Assembly: GCF_018130615.1 (NCBI RefSeq) | Contig: NZ_JAFCKB010000007.1 | Coordinates: forward strand, 1 to 64,000 | Length of the DNA: 64,000 nucleotides | Source of the DNA: Bradyrhizobium manausense | Lineage (GTDB): Bacteria; Pseudomonadota; Alphaproteobacteria; Rhizobiales; Xanthobacteraceae | Reading direction: 5' to 3' | Shown: piece by piece, positions 20,273 through 30,771 of the stretch | How the letters are laid out: each line of letters begins with the position of its first letter | How positions within the stretch are numbered: position 1 is the stretch's first letter | Translations under genes and position numbers: made by a program | Notes under the pieces: generated by a model | Told to the model about the DNA's origin: nothing | Seen by the model: only the letters and a program-made list of their open reading frames with translations | Database searches by the model: none

Positions 20273-21220
20273 CTAGTTGTCAAAATTCACCGCCGTCGTA
20301 TTCGCCCCGCAGACCAGCACCGCGATGCGCTCGCCAGGCGAGGGCTGATAGCGGCCGGAAAGCAGCGCAGCGAACGCGGCGGCGCCGCCGGGCTCGGCAA
20401 CCACGCGCAGGCGCGACCACAGCGCGGCCTGCGCCTGCCGGATCGCATCGTCGCTGACCAGCACGACGCGCTCGACATGGGCGCGCGCGATCGGAAACAT
20501 CAGCGCTCCGACGCGTCGCGGCGCGAGGCTGTCGGCGGCGAGGCCGCCGGCCGGCGCGTCGACCGGAGCTCCGGCCGCGAATGCGTCGTGCAGGGTCGGC
20601 GCGAGCTCCGGCTCCACGGCAATGATGCGGGTCCTGCCGGCGCTCCAGGCGGCGATGCCGCCGATCAGTCCGCCACCGCCGACGGCCACCAGCAGCGTGT
20701 CGATATCAGGCGCGTCCTGCTCCAGCTCCAGTCCGACGCTGCCCTGACCGAGCAAAGTCTCGGCCTGGTCGTAGGCGTGAACCGCCATCGCGCCGGTCCG
20801 CGCGACATGCGCTTCGCTGGCCGCGAGCGCATCGGCGTAGCGGTTGCCGGCGATCACGAGCTGGGCGCCATAGCCCCTGATCCGCTCGGCCTTGGCGGGC
20901 GAGGTAATGTCGGGAACGAAAATCGTGGCGGGAATGCCGAGCTGCTGCGCCGCATAGGCGACCGCCGCGCCGTGATTGCCGCCGGATGCGGCGACGACAC
21001 CGGCTTGCGGCACCTGCCGCAGCAACAGATTGGCAAACGCGCCCCGCGCCTTGAACGACCCGGAATGCTGCAGCATCTCGAGCTTGAAAATGACGGGCGC
21101 GGCCGGCAGGCCGAAATCGGCGAGATCGGCCTGGACCAGCGGCGTACGCCTGATGTGCGGACGGATGACGGCCTCGGTCGCCGCGATCCGCTCCCGATTG
21201 ATGTCTGATGTTGCTGTCAT
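20273..21220 (-). CDS. Threonine/serine dehydratase (PLP fold type II)
   Basis: A 315-residue enzyme. The PLP lysine is Lys57 in SGSFKARGA, the phosphate/substrate loop SGGNHG is at 80-85, and the glycine-rich PLP-phosphate cradle is VGGGGLIGG. There is no C-terminal ACT or regulatory domain, so it resembles catabolic threonine dehydratase or serine racemase-like enzymes rather than the long IlvA. It deaminates threonine or serine to 2-oxo acids. It is divergent from an ArsR-type regulator whose operator region lies between the starts. Confidence 0.87.
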   Translation of the reverse strand: MTATSDINRERIAATEAVIRPHIRRTPLVQADLADFGLPAAPVIFKLEMLQHSGSFKARGAFANLLLRQVPQAGVVAASGGNHGAAVAYAAQQLGIPATIFVPDITSPAKAERIRGYGAQLVIAGNRYADALAASEAHVARTGAMAVHAYDQAETLLGQGSVGLELEQDAPDIDTLLVAVGGGGLIGGIAAWSAGRTRIIAVEPELAPTLHDAFAAGAPVDAPAGGLAADSLAPRRVGALMFPIARAHVERVVLVSDDAIRQAQAALWSRLRVVAEPGGAAAFAALLSGRYQPSPGERIAVLVCGANTTAVNFDN

Positions 21221-21247
21221 GGTGGCGGATGCTAGCGCGTCCGGGTG

Positions 21248-21267
21248 TTGACATCAATTAGGTAATT
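21248..21267 (+). promoter_or_regulatory. Divergent operator/promoter between dehydratase and ArsR-type regulator
   Basis: The 61-base gap contains TTGACA at 21248-21253 and an inverted repeat AATTA-gg-TAATT at 21256-21267. The latter is AT-rich in a GC-rich surrounding and lies directly upstream of the regulator. ArsR-family repressors bind AT-rich inverted repeats of this type. No clear -10 element can be picked. Confidence 0.45.
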
Positions 21268-21281
21268 AGCAAAATGACGAA

Positions 21282-21584
21282 ATGAAATTTGCGACCGCCA
21301 TGCGCGCGCTGGCCAATGAGCGCCGTCTCCAGATCCTGGAATGGCTGCGGGATCCGCGGCGGCATTTCCGTGCGCAGGTCGACGGCGATCTGGTCGAGGA
21401 CGGCGTTTGCGGCCTGCTGATTGCCGAGAAGCTCGGCGTCAGCGCGCCGACCGTGAGCGAACACATGCGGGTGCTGACCTCAGCGAAACTGGTGCGCGCC
21501 AAGCGCATCAAGCAGTGGACCCTGTACAAGCGCGACGAGGCCGCAATCGCGGCATTCAAGCGCGCGGTGCGGGACGGGCTGTGA
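21282..21584 (+). CDS. ArsR-family winged-helix transcriptional regulator
   Basis: A 100-residue protein made almost wholly of a winged helix. ANERRLQILEWLRD leads into the recognition region LLIAEKLGVSAPTVSEHMRVL and the wing KLVRAKRIKQWTLYKRDE. The metal-binding ELCVCDL motif of classical ArsR is absent; the equivalent place reads DGVCGLLIAEKL with a single Cys, so metal sensing is unlikely. It is divergent from the threonine/serine dehydratase gene and probably regulates it. Confidence 0.85.
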   Translation: MKFATAMRALANERRLQILEWLRDPRRHFRAQVDGDLVEDGVCGLLIAEKLGVSAPTVSEHMRVLTSAKLVRAKRIKQWTLYKRDEAAIAAFKRAVRDGL

Positions 21585-21725
21585 GCAGGGCGCGAGTGTT
21601 TTGCTCGTCCTTTTCTCGGCTCCAGACGCAATGCTCCATTTCGAAGATTTCTCTTGCGCGGCACCAACCGCGCCGTGGAAACTGGCCGGCCCTGCCTTGT
21701 TCAACGCCAGAGAAGAGCGAGAACC

Positions 21726-22355
21726 ATGTTCCTGATCGGCCAATATGATTCCCCCTTCGTCCGCCGCGTCGCGATTGCGCTGCGGCTCTACGGGCTCGCC
21801 TTCGAGCACAGACCGTGGTCGACCTTCGGCGATGCCGACAAGATCGCGCCCTACAATCCGCTGCGCCGGGTGCCTACGCTGGTGCTCGACGACGGTGAGG
21901 CGCTGATCGAGAGCGCGATCATTCTGGATCATCTCGACGAGCTTGTTGAGCCCGAGAAAGCGATGCTGCCGCGAAGCGGCGCCGAGCGTCGCCGGCACTT
22001 GCGCATCTGCGCGCTCGCGACCGGCCTCGGCGACAAGGCGGTCAGCCTGCTCTACGAGCGCGTGCTGCGGAAGGAGCAGCTCGCGCTCTGGGTCGAACGC
22101 TGCCAGGCCCAGATCGGCGACGTGCTCGCCGTGCTGGAGGCCGAGCGCACGAAGGTGACGACGCCGTACTGGCTCGGGGCGCGCATCGGCCATGCCGACG
22201 TCGCCGTCGCCTGCGTCGTGCGCTTCACCCGCGAGGCGCATCCGCAATTGTTCGACGCGACGCGCTATCCGGCGCTGTCAGCGCATGCCGATCGCTGCGA
22301 GGCGCTGGCGCCGTTCAAGGAGATCGTGCAGCCGCTGGCGCCGCCGAAGGGGTGA
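21726..22355 (+). CDS. Glutathione S-transferase family protein
   Basis: A 209-residue protein. The start at 21726 (MFLIGQYDSPFVRRVAIALRLYGL) gives the thioredoxin-fold N-terminus of GSTs, with VPTLVLDDGEALIESAIILDHLDE as the glutathione-binding region (cis-Pro and ES motif). The C-terminal helical domain includes YWLGARIGHADVAVACVVRF, the usual N-capping region. An upstream ATG at 21654 lacks a suitable N-terminus. The substrate is unknown. Confidence 0.88.
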   Translation: MFLIGQYDSPFVRRVAIALRLYGLAFEHRPWSTFGDADKIAPYNPLRRVPTLVLDDGEALIESAIILDHLDELVEPEKAMLPRSGAERRRHLRICALATGLGDKAVSLLYERVLRKEQLALWVERCQAQIGDVLAVLEAERTKVTTPYWLGARIGHADVAVACVVRFTREAHPQLFDATRYPALSAHADRCEALAPFKEIVQPLAPPKG

Positions 22356-22612
22356 GGCACCGCGACCGGACGCGCTTGCCTCTCCGAGGTCGTCCTGGCT
22401 TTCGCCAGGACGACACCGAGGGTGCGGTACGCGCCCCGGAATGACCGGATGGGCGAGGCGGCCGGTGTCAGGCACGACCTCCGATCCTGCCTTGATACAG
22501 GTGTTTTGCCCGACGGAGCAAGCGATTTTCGGTAAGGCCGAAAAATCGTCAAGCCTGTCAACCCCAGCCCTACTGTGCATGGGGTTGTTTTCGCGTTTCG
22601 AGGTCGGGGCGC
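22356..22612. repeat. Intergenic spacer with a perfect REP-like palindrome at 22389-22414
   Basis: Between the convergent GST and metH genes. At 22389-22414 lies GTCGTCCTGGC-tttc-GCCAGGACGAC, an 11-bp perfect stem with a tetraloop, sharing its core with the element at 6398. The remaining 200 bases show no gene. CCCC/GGGG segments near 22562-22584 could form a weak hairpin after metH. Confidence 0.6.
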
Positions 22613-25600
22613 CTAACCGGCGCCCGCGCGCTTCTTCTGCCAGACCAGATGCACCGCGCAGGTGCAGCCGGGCGGATGCGAGGCGAGGTCGCTCGGCGCC
22701 TCGTCGTTCGCGGCCGTCGCGGCAAACGCCTTGTCGGTCGCCTGCTGCGAGGGGATGTAGTTCAGCACCGGCGCGAGCCAGCGCTCGGCCTCGGCGACGC
22801 TCATGCCCTTGCGCGCAGCGTAGTCCTCGACCTGGTCGCGCTCGATCTTGCCGACGCCGAAATAATAGCTCTCGGGGTTCGCGAAATAGAGCCCCGACAC
22901 GGACGAGCCCGGCCACATCGCAAAACTCTCGGTCAGCTTCACGCCGGCGGTGGCTTCCGCATCGAGCAGCTCGAACAGCGTCGCCTTCTCGGTGTGATCG
23001 GGCTGCGCGGGATAGCCGGGCGCGGGGCGGATGCCCTGATATTTTTCGAGGATCAGCTCGTCGTTGGACAGCGCCTCGTCCGGCGCATAGGCCCAGAACT
23101 CGCGGCGGACGCGGGCATGCATGCGTTCGGCAAAAGCTTCGGCGAGACGGTCGGCCAGCGCCTTGCACAGGATCGAGGAGTAGTCGTCATTCGCCATCTT
23201 GAAGCGGTCGGCGACGGCGTCCTCGCCGATCCCTGCGGTGACGACGAAGCCGCCGACATAGTCGGGCACGCCGGCGGGCGCGATGAAGTCCGACAGCGCC
23301 GCGTTGAAGCGGCCCTCGCGCTTCTCGAGCTGCTGGCGCAGCGTGTGCAGCGTCGCGATGCTGTTGGTCCGGCTCTCGTCGGCATAGAGCACGATGTCGT
23401 CGCCTTGCGCGTTCGCCGGCCAGAAGCCGACCGTGGCGCGCGCCCGGAACCATTTCTCCTTGACGATGGTGTCGAGCATCTTGCGCGCATCGTCGTAGAG
23501 CGAGCGCGCAACCTCGCCGACCTTTGCGTCGTCGAGAATGGCGGGGAAGCGGCCGGCGAGCTCCCAGGTCTGGAAGAACGGCGTCCAGTCGATATAGGGC
23601 ACGAGCTCGGCGAGATCGTAGTCGTCGAAGCTGCGGGTGCCGAGGAAGGTCGGCTTCACCGGCTTGTTCGCCGCGAAGTCGACCGGCACCCGGTTCTTGC
23701 GCGCGGCCTCAAGCTTCAGCCGCTTCTTGTCGGCCTGCGCGCGCAGATGCGCTTCCGAGATCTTGGCGTATTCGGCCCGCACCTCGGCGGCATAGGCCTC
23801 GCGCTTCTCAGGGCTCAGCAGCGAGGACGCGACGCCGACGGCGCGGCTGGCATCGTTGACATGCACAACGGGACCGGCGCGATAGCTCGGATCGATCTTC
23901 ACCGCCGTATGCACGCGGCTTGTCGTCGCGCCGCCGATCAGGAGCGGCAGCTTGAGGCCTTCGCGCTGCAGTTCGCCGGCGAAGAACGCCATCTCGTCGA
24001 GCGAGGGCGTGATCAGGCCTGAGAGCCCGACGATGTCGGCCTTCTCGGCCTTCACGGTCTCGACGATCTTGGCCGCGGGCACCATCACGCCGAGATCGAT
24101 CACCTCGTAATTGTTGCACTGGAGCACGATGCCGACGATGTTCTTGCCGATGTCATGGACGTCGCCCTTGACGGTCGCGAGCACGATCTTGCCGGCCGAC
24201 GAATTGGCGCCCTCGTCGACGCCGTTGGCGGCGTTGCGCGCCTTTTCCTCTTCCATGAACGGCATCAGCCAGGCCACGGCCTGCTTCATCACGCGCGCCG
24301 ACTTCACCACCTGCGGCAGGAACATCTTGCCGTCGCCGAAGAGGTCGCCGACCACGTTCATGCCGGCCATCAGCGGGCCCTCGATCACGTCGAGCGGGCG
24401 CGAGGAGTTCTTGCGGGCTTCCTCGGTGTCCTGCTCGATGAACTCGGTGATGCCATGGACCAGCGAGTGCGACAGCCGCTTCTCCACCGGCCATTCGCGC
24501 CAGGCGAGGTCGGCTTCCTTGCTTTCGGTCTTCTTGCCGCGGAATTTCTCCGCGAGCGCCAGCAGGCGCTCGGAAGCGCCCGCGTCGCGGTTGAGGACGA
24601 CGTCCTCGCAGGTCTGGCGCAGCTCGGGATCGATGTCGTCATAGACGATCATCTGACCCGCATTGACGATGCCCATGTCCATGCCGGCCTTGATGGCGTG
24701 ATACAGGAACACCGAGTGCATGGCCTCGCGCACCGGCTCGTTGCCGCGGAACGAGAACGACAGGTTCGACACACCGCCCGAGATGTGCGCGCCGGGCAGG
24801 TTCTGCCGGATCCAGCGCGTCGCCTCGATGAAGTCGACGCCGTAATTGTTGTGCTCCTCGATGCCGGTCGCGATCGCGAAGATGTTCGGATCGAAGATGA
24901 TGTCTTCCGGCGGGAAGCCGACGCGGTTGACCAGGATGTCGTAGGCGCGCTTGCAGATCTCGGTCTTGCGCGCGAACGTGTCGGCCTGGCCGACCTCGTC
25001 GAACGCCATCACCACGACGGCCGCGCCGTGACGGCGGGCGATCTTGGCCTCGTGAATGAACTTCTCTTCGCCTTCCTTCATCGAGATCGAATTGACGACC
25101 GGCTTGCCCTGCACGCATTTCAGGCCGGCCTCGATCACCGAAAACTTCGAGGAGTCGACCATCACAGGGACGCGGGCGATGTCGGGCTCGGCGGCGACGA
25201 GGTTGAGGAACGTCACCATCGCGGCTTCGGAGTCGAGCAAGCCCTCGTCCATGTTGACGTCGATGATCTGCGCGCCGTTCTCGACCTGGTCGCGCGCCAC
25301 TTGAAGAGCGGCGGTATAGTCGCCGTTGGTGATCAGCTTGCGGAATTTCGCAGAGCCCGTGACGTTGGTGCGCTCGCCGACGTTGACGAAGGGGATCGCA
25401 TCCGTCAGCACGAACGGCTCGAGGCCCGAGAGCCGCAGCTTTGGCGCGATCTCGGGAACGACGCGCGGCTTGTGCGGGGCGACCGCGGCGGCGATCGCGG
25501 CGATATGGTCCGGCGTGGTGCCGCAGCAGCCGCCGACGATGTTGACGAGGCCGTCGCGCGCAAACTCGCCGACCAGGCGGGCCATATATTCCGGCGTCTC

Positions 25601-26464
25601 GTCATACTGGCCGAACTCGTTAGGAAGGCCGGCATTTGGATAGGCGCAAACCAGCGTATCGGCGACGCGGCCGATATCGGCGATATGCGCGCGCAGATCT
25701 TCGGCGCCGAGCGCGCAGTTGAAGCCGATGGTGACGGGCTTGGCGTGCCGCACCGAATTCCAGAACGCTTCCGGCATCTGGCCGGAGAGCAGGCGGCCGG
25801 ATTTGTCGGTGATGGTGCCCGACACCATCACGGGCATGTCGATGCCGAGCTCCTCGGTGATCTCGGCGATGGCGTAGAGCGCCGCCTTGGCGTTCAGCGT
25901 GTCGAAGATGGTCTCGACCAGCAAGAGGTCGACGCCGCCATCGATCAAGCCGCGGATCTGCTCGCCATAGGATTTGCGCAGGTCGTCGAAGGTGACGGCG
26001 CGGTAGCCGGGATTGGCCACATCGGGCGAGATCGAGGCGGTGCGGTTGGTCGGACCGATGGCACCCGCGACGAAGCGCGGCTTGCCGTCTTCGGCGGCAA
26101 CGCGCTTGGCGGCATTGCCGGCGAGGCGGGCGCCTTCGCTCGCCATTTCATACACAATGTCGGTGAGGTCGTAATCGGCCTGCGCGATCGACGTGGTCGA
26201 GAAGGTGTTGGTGGCGACGATGTCGGCGCCGGCGCGCAAATAGGCGGCGTGAATGTCCTCGATCGCCTGCGGCTGGGTCAGAATCAACAGGTCGTTGTTG
26301 CCGCGCAAGTCGCGATGGAAGTTCTTGAAGCGCTCGCCGCGGAAGGCAGCTTCGTCAAACTGGAGGTTCTGGATCATCGTGCCCATGGCGCCGTCGAGCA
26401 CGAGGATGCGTTCGCGCGCGGCGTTGATGAGGGCGGTACGCTTCGGAGCGGGAGATACGGTCAT
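22613..26464 (-). CDS. metH: Cobalamin-dependent methionine synthase
   Basis: A 1283-residue, four-module enzyme. The homocysteine-binding domain comes first ([13 protein letters not shown]; zinc site [11 protein letters not shown]), followed by the pterin-binding domain ([19 protein letters not shown]). The cobalamin domain follows, with [11 protein letters not shown] near residue 768 giving the axial His. The C-terminal AdoMet-binding activation domain is last ([15 protein letters not shown]). It moves the methyl group of 5-methyl-THF to homocysteine via B12. It is complete and slightly longer than the E. coli protein. It starts six bases after metF, so the two form an operon supplying and using 5-methyl-THF. 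Confidence 0.97.
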   Translation of the reverse strand: MTVSPAPKRTALINAARERILVLDGAMGTMIQNLQFDEAAFRGERFKNFHRDLRGNNDLLILTQPQAIEDIHAAYLRAGADIVATNTFSTTSIAQADYDLTDIVYEMASEGARLAGNAAKRVAAEDGKPRFVAGAIGPTNRTASISPDVANPGYRAVTFDDLRKSYGEQIRGLIDGGVDLLLVETIFDTLNAKAALYAIAEITEELGIDMPVMVSGTITDKSGRLLSGQMPEAFWNSVRHAKPVTIGFNCALGAEDLRAHIADIGRVADTLVCAYPNAGLPNEFGQYDETPEYMARLVGEFARDGLVNIVGGCCGTTPDHIAAIAAAVAPHKPRVVPEIAPKLRLSGLEPFVLTDAIPFVNVGERTNVTGSAKFRKLITNGDYTAALQVARDQVENGAQIIDVNMDEGLLDSEAAMVTFLNLVAAEPDIARVPVMVDSSKFSVIEAGLKCVQGKPVVNSISMKEGEEKFIHEAKIARRHGAAVVVMAFDEVGQADTFARKTEICKRAYDILVNRVGFPPEDIIFDPNIFAIATGIEEHNNYGVDFIEATRWIRQNLPGAHISGGVSNLSFSFRGNEPVREAMHSVFLYHAIKAGMDMGIVNAGQMIVYDDIDPELRQTCEDVVLNRDAGASERLLALAEKFRGKKTESKEADLAWREWPVEKRLSHSLVHGITEFIEQDTEEARKNSSRPLDVIEGPLMAGMNVVGDLFGDGKMFLPQVVKSARVMKQAVAWLMPFMEEEKARNAANGVDEGANSSAGKIVLATVKGDVHDIGKNIVGIVLQCNNYEVIDLGVMVPAAKIVETVKAEKADIVGLSGLITPSLDEMAFFAGELQREGLKLPLLIGGATTSRVHTAVKIDPSYRAGPVVHVNDASRAVGVASSLLSPEKREAYAAEVRAEYAKISEAHLRAQADKKRLKLEAARKNRVPVDFAANKPVKPTFLGTRSFDDYDLAELVPYIDWTPFFQTWELAGRFPAILDDAKVGEVARSLYDDARKMLDTIVKEKWFRARATVGFWPANAQGDDIVLYADESRTNSIATLHTLRQQLEKREGRFNAALSDFIAPAGVPDYVGGFVVTAGIGEDAVADRFKMANDDYSSILCKALADRLAEAFAERMHARVRREFWAYAPDEALSNDELILEKYQGIRPAPGYPAQPDHTEKATLFELLDAEATAGVKLTESFAMWPGSSVSGLYFANPESYYFGVGKIERDQVEDYAARKGMSVAEAERWLAPVLNYIPSQQATDKAFAATAANDEAPSDLASHPPGCTCAVHLVWQKKRAGAG

Positions 26465-26470
26465 GGTGTC

Positions 26471-27397
26471 TTAAGCCGCCTTCTGCGCGCTCTTGGCGCG
26501 AATGCCGAGCAAATGGCTGATCGCGAACACGAGATCGGCGCGGTTCATGGTGTAGAAATGGAAGGTGTCGACGCCGTGCTTGGCGAGCTTCTGCACTTGG
26601 CCCGCCGCGACGGTTGCGGCCACCAGCTTGCGCGTTTCGGCGTCGTCGTCGAGGCCCTCGAATTTCGCGGCGAACCAGTCCGGCACGGTAGTGCCGGCGC
26701 GGGTGACGAAATTGCGAGCCTGCTTGAAATTGTGCATGGGCATGATGCCCGGCACGATTGGGATGTTGATGCCGCGGGCGCGCACGCGGTCGAGATAACG
26801 GAAGTAGAGATCGTTATCGAAGAAGACCTGGGTGATTGCGCGCGTCGCGCCGGCGTCGACTTTTGCCTTCAGCGTGTCGATATCGGCATCGAAGTCGCGC
26901 GCTTCCGGGTGCTTCTCGGGATAGGCCGAGACGGACACCTCGATATCGGCGTGTCGCTTCTTGATCCCCGCGACGAGCTCGGCCGAGCTCTGATAGCCGT
27001 CGGGATGGCTCGCATAGGGCGTGCCGATGCCGCCGGCGGGATCGCCACGCAGGCCCACGATGTGGCGAACGCCGACCTCGTGGTAGCGGTCGACAATCTC
27101 GTCGATCTCGCCGCGCGAGGCGCCGACGCAGGTCAGATGCGCAGCCGGCAGCAGCGCAGTCTCCTTGAGGATGCGGGAAATGGTCGAGTGGGTGCGCTCA
27201 CGGGTCGAGCCGCCTGCGCCATAGGTCACCGACACGAATTTCGGATCGAGCGGGGCGAGCCGGTTGATGGTCTCCCAGAGATTCCGCTCCATATCTTCCG
27301 TCTTGGGCGGAAAGAACTCGAACGAGATCGCAGGCCGCTTGGCGGCGAGGTGCCCGTCTTGCCCGTCAGTCTGGGCAGGCGTCGTCAAATCAATCAT
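26471..27397 (-). CDS. metF: 5,10-methylenetetrahydrofolate reductase
   Basis: A 308-residue TIM-barrel flavoprotein that makes 5-methyl-THF for MetH. Diagnostic segments are ISFEFFPPKTEDME, FVSVTYGAGGSTRERTH and HIVGLRGDPAGG, the folate/FAD-binding blocks of MetF. I chose the ATG at 27397 (MIDLTTPAQTDG); a GTG at 27409 in the same frame would add four residues and cannot be excluded because neither has a strong ribosome binding site. The gene lies directly upstream of metH. No SAM-II or SAH riboswitch pattern could be recognised in front of it. Confidence 0.95.
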   Translation of the reverse strand: MIDLTTPAQTDGQDGHLAAKRPAISFEFFPPKTEDMERNLWETINRLAPLDPKFVSVTYGAGGSTRERTHSTISRILKETALLPAAHLTCVGASRGEIDEIVDRYHEVGVRHIVGLRGDPAGGIGTPYASHPDGYQSSAELVAGIKKRHADIEVSVSAYPEKHPEARDFDADIDTLKAKVDAGATRAITQVFFDNDLYFRYLDRVRARGINIPIVPGIMPMHNFKQARNFVTRAGTTVPDWFAAKFEGLDDDAETRKLVAATVAAGQVQKLAKHGVDTFHFYTMNRADLVFAISHLLGIRAKSAQKAA

Positions 27398-27409
27398 GGC
27401 ACCACTCAC

Positions 27410-27793
27410 TGCAGGGGCTCACCAGCGGTCTGGCGGTGGCCGGGTCTAACCTTGGAAGCGGCTAAGATAGGACAAACGCGGATTTCTCGACAGCCCATCG
27501 ATGATGGGAAATAGCCCACTTTTCACGGAATTATGTCAGATATTGCGATGCAGAGGCCTGGAGTGGGAATGGGTTACGTTGGATAAATATTTCAATAAAA
27601 TCAATTATATGATATTTTTCTGTTCGGAAATTTGATGCTCAATATTCAGTGGGCAGTCTGAATTCAGAGTAGCATGACCTGCATTTGTCCCACGTCTCGT
27701 TCTCGCCGCTCTCTCCGCCGCTCGGCCGACACACGCCAGATCTGCGCCGTTGGCCCATTGCCGCGGCGCGACCCTCCTCTACCTTAAGGCGCC
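27410..27793. other. Divergent promoter region with an AT-rich island
   Basis: A 384-base gap between metF (minus) and the luciferase-like gene (plus). Positions about 27575-27650 are strikingly AT-rich, with a run around AAATATTTCAATAAAATC, in an otherwise GC-rich sequence. It is likely to contain the promoters of both genes. I see no coding sequence and no recognisable riboswitch. Confidence 0.5.
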
Positions 27794-28807
27794 ATGATCC
27801 CGCTTTCAGTCCTTGACCTCTCCGTCGTCACCACAGGCACAAAGCCCGCCGCGGCGCTGCGCAACAGCATCGACCTGGCGCGCCATGTCGATGGGCTCGG
27901 CTATGTTCGCTACTGGCTCGCCGAACATCACAACCTGGCCTCGGTCGCGAGCCCGGCGCCCGACGTGATGATCGGGCAGATCGCGGCGGTGACCAAGCAC
28001 ATCCGCGTCGGCTCGGGCGGCGTGATGCTGCCCAACCACGCCCCCCTGGTCGTGGCCGAACGCTTCAAGATGCTGGAGGCCCTGTTTCCCGGCCGGATCG
28101 ATCTCGGCCTTGGTCGCGCCCCCGGCACTGACGCTGCGACGGCCTACGCCCTCAGAAGCCGGCTCGATCGCCGCGAGGGCGACGATTTTCTGGAGCGGCT
28201 GCATGAGCTGATTTTGTGGGAGACCCGTGAATTCCCCGCAGGCCATCCCTACCACAACGTCGTCGCGATGCCGGATGATAGTCCGCTGCCGCCGATCTGG
28301 CTGCTCGGCTCCAGCGACTATTCCTCGGAGCTCGCCGCGCAAGTCGGCATGGGCTTCGCCTTCGCGCATCACTTTGCGTCTCACGATGCAATCGATGCGA
28401 TGGTGCATTATCGCAACCGCTTCCAGCCTTCGGCCTGGCGCGCGACCCCGCACGCGATCCTCGCCGTTGCCGTCATCACGGCTGACACGGACGAGGAGGC
28501 CGAAAAGCTCGCGGCCTCGTTCGACCTCAATCGTCTGCGCCGCGACCGCGGTCAGTATCTGCCGCTACCGAGTGTCGAGGAGGCACTGGCCTATCCCTAT
28601 ACGGATTCCGAGCGCGTCTCGATCGCGCGCAACCGTTCGCGCCTGTTCGTCGGCAATCCGGCAACGGTGCAGAAGAAGCTTCAGCCGCTGATGGACGCGA
28701 GCAAGCCGGACGAGTTGATGGTGATCACGGCCGTTTACGACCACGAGGCGCGCAAGAAATCGTATTCGCTGCTGGCGGAGGCGTTTGGGCTGAAGCAGGC
28801 GGCCTAG
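27794..28807 (+). CDS. Luciferase-like (LLM class) flavin-dependent oxidoreductase
   Basis: A 337-residue TIM-barrel protein of the bacterial luciferase-like superfamily, probably the MsnO8-type subgroup. Diagnostic stretches are [10 protein letters not shown] at the start, [28 protein letters not shown] and [14 protein letters not shown]. It uses reduced flavin to hydroxylate or desaturate an unknown substrate. The start follows a modest AAGG. No flavin reductase gene is adjacent. Confidence 0.88.
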   Translation: MIPLSVLDLSVVTTGTKPAAALRNSIDLARHVDGLGYVRYWLAEHHNLASVASPAPDVMIGQIAAVTKHIRVGSGGVMLPNHAPLVVAERFKMLEALFPGRIDLGLGRAPGTDAATAYALRSRLDRREGDDFLERLHELILWETREFPAGHPYHNVVAMPDDSPLPPIWLLGSSDYSSELAAQVGMGFAFAHHFASHDAIDAMVHYRNRFQPSAWRATPHAILAVAVITADTDEEAEKLAASFDLNRLRRDRGQYLPLPSVEEALAYPYTDSERVSIARNRSRLFVGNPATVQKKLQPLMDASKPDELMVITAVYDHEARKKSYSLLAEAFGLKQAA

Positions 28808-28816
28808 TTATTGATT

Positions 28817-28913
28817 GTCGTTCCGGGGCGATGCGAAGCATCGAACTCTGGTGCGCACTCGCACCATAGAATCTCGAGGTTCCGGGTTCACGCTTCGCGT
28901 GCCCCGGAGCGAC
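28817..28913. repeat. REP-like element between convergent genes
   Basis: The gap between the luciferase-like gene and pheA is filled by an element with ends GTCGTTCCGGGGC / GCCCCGGAGCGAC. It also contains internal hairpins GATGC-gaa-GCATC (28830-28842) and GTGCG-cac-TCGCAC. It may act as bidirectional terminator for the convergent genes. Confidence 0.7.
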
Positions 28914-28917
28914 GGCA

Positions 28918-29778
28918 TCAATCCTGTTGCGTCTCGCTGAACGTCGCGCGGAACGGGTGGCCGGGATAGACGCCAACGATCCGGAATTCGCGCGAGAAGA
29001 ATTTTAGCTCCTCGATCGCAAATGCCAGGCCCTTGTCGTCGGGATGGCCGTCGACATCGGCATAAAACTGCGTCGCGAAGAAATTGCCGTCGACCATGTA
29101 GCTCTCGAGCTTGGTCATGTTGACGCCGTTGGTGGCAAAGCCGCCGAGCGCCTTGTAGAGCGCGGCGGGGAGGTTACGCACCCGAAATACAAAAGTCGTG
29201 ACCAGCGGGCCGGAGCCTTGTGCGGCCCATTTCGGCTCGCGCGCCAGCACCACGAAGCGCGTGGTGTTGTGCGCCTCGTCCTCGATGTCCTCGGCGAGGA
29301 TATCGAGGCCATAGATCTTCGCGGCGAGGCGCGAGGCGATCGCTGCGACCGTCTTGTCGTTGCGCTCGGAGATGTCGCGGGCGCTGCCGGCGGTGTCTGC
29401 GTGGACGATGCCCTTGATACCGAGCTTGCGGATGATGCGACGGCACTGGCCGAGCGCATGCACGTGGCTCTCGACGGACTTGATGTCGGAGATCTTGGTC
29501 CCCTTCACGGCCATCAATTGATGCCGGACCGGCAGGAACCATTCACCGATGATGAACAGGCCGGAGGCCGGCAGCAAATGATGGATATCGGCGACACGGC
29601 CGGCGACCGAATTCTCGATCGGGATCATCCCGAGGTCGGCCTCGCCCGAGGAGATCGCCGACAGCGCGTCCTCGAAGGTGGCGCAGGGCATCGGCTCGGC
29701 GTCGGGATAGGCCTCGACGATGGCGATGTGGGAATTGGCGCCAGGTTCGCCCTGGAATGCGATCTTCATCTTGCTCAT
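28918..29778 (-). CDS. pheA: Prephenate dehydratase
   Basis: A 286-residue monofunctional enzyme converting prephenate to phenylpyruvate in phenylalanine synthesis. The catalytic domain shows IAFQGEPGANSH, IPIENSVAGRV and the TRF motif at 173-175 (HNTTRFVVLA). It is followed by an ACT domain (about 190-275) with TKLESYM in place of the usual phenylalanine-binding ESRP, and FYADVDGH. No chorismate mutase domain is fused. It lies 21 bases after kdsB on the same strand, so kdsB-pheA is an operon. Confidence 0.95.
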   Translation of the reverse strand: MSKMKIAFQGEPGANSHIAIVEAYPDAEPMPCATFEDALSAISSGEADLGMIPIENSVAGRVADIHHLLPASGLFIIGEWFLPVRHQLMAVKGTKISDIKSVESHVHALGQCRRIIRKLGIKGIVHADTAGSARDISERNDKTVAAIASRLAAKIYGLDILAEDIEDEAHNTTRFVVLAREPKWAAQGSGPLVTTFVFRVRNLPAALYKALGGFATNGVNMTKLESYMVDGNFFATQFYADVDGHPDDKGLAFAIEELKFFSREFRIVGVYPGHPFRATFSETQQD

Positions 29779-29799
29779 GACGGGCCTTGTAGCAGCGGC

Positions 29800-30540
29800 T
29801 CAGGATTTGGAAAGGATGCCGCGGGCGGTCTCGAGGTCCGCCGGCGTGTCGACCCCGCGGGGGACGGTGTCGACGATGGTGAAGTCGATGCGCATCCCGG
29901 CCTCCAGGGCGCGGAGCTGCTCGAGCTTCTCCTGCAATTCCAGCGGCGAGGGCGGCAGGGAGACATAGCGCTCCAGCGCAGCGCGGCGATAGGCGTAGAG
30001 GCCGATATGGTGGTAACGCGGTCCGTCGCCGGTCGGCGCGGTTGCGCGGGTGAAATAAAGTGCGCGCATGCGCCGGCCACCGAGCGAGGTTCCGATCGCC
30101 TTCACGACGCTTGGGGCAAGGTCCTCCTCCTCGGTGTGGATCTGTGACGCCAGTGTGGCGATGTCCACGGCCGGGTCTTCCAGCGGCGGCAGCACCTCGC
30201 GAATGTTGTCGACCGTGATCGTGGGGAAATCGCCCTGGAGATTCACCACGATCTCGGCTTTTCCCGCCGGATCGAGCTTCTGCATGGCCTCGTGGATGCG
30301 GTCGGAGCCGGAGGGATGCTCCGGGCGGGTCATCACGGCCTCGCCGCCATGGGCGGTCACGACCGCCGCGATTTCCGCCGTATCGGTTGCCACCGCAACG
30401 CGGCCGATACGGGCGGCCTCTGCCCGCCGCATCACGTGCACGATCATCGGCAGGCCCGCGATGTCGGCGAGCGGCTTGCCGGGCAGGCGGGTGGCGGCCA
30501 TGCGGGCCGGGATCAGCACCAGGATGCGAGGATCGGTCAT
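29800..30540 (-). CDS. kdsB: 3-deoxy-manno-octulosonate cytidylyltransferase
   Basis: A 246-residue nucleotidyltransferase that makes CMP-Kdo for lipopolysaccharide inner core synthesis. It shows [19 protein letters not shown] at the start (CTP-binding loop), [28 protein letters not shown] and VVNLQGDFP, all KdsB hallmarks. The ATG at 30540 fits the family N-terminus. It is divergent from cycM and forms an operon with pheA. Confidence 0.96.
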   Translation of the reverse strand: MTDPRILVLIPARMAATRLPGKPLADIAGLPMIVHVMRRAEAARIGRVAVATDTAEIAAVVTAHGGEAVMTRPEHPSGSDRIHEAMQKLDPAGKAEIVVNLQGDFPTITVDNIREVLPPLEDPAVDIATLASQIHTEEEDLAPSVVKAIGTSLGGRRMRALYFTRATAPTGDGPRYHHIGLYAYRRAALERYVSLPPSPLELQEKLEQLRALEAGMRIDFTIVDTVPRGVDTPADLETARGILSKS

Positions 30541-30771
30541 TGGTTCAAGCGACTGGGTTCAAGGGCCTGGAAACGGGCGTTTTCCGCATCGAGAAATAGA
30601 GTGGGGACGGGCTGAAAGCGGGACCGCTTATACGGGTTGCCAGACCCCGGGCAAACCGATATCTCAATGGCAAAACTCGGGGAAACAATAAGGAACGTTT
30701 GATTCTCCCGAGGCTCGTCCTGGCGGCCGCCCGGCCGCTTTTCCTTCTTGCGGTGTGGGGCCTAGCCGGAA

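Noticed and set aside
24155-27514. Very long plus-strand open frame (about 1119 codons) over metH and metF
   Set aside because: Antisense to two fully motif-supported genes; composition is typical of reverse-complement reading of GC-rich coding DNA.
27410-27560. Possible SAM-II or SAH riboswitch upstream of metF
   Set aside because: I looked for the conserved core sequences and pseudoknot-like pairing by eye and found none; a covariance-model search would settle it.
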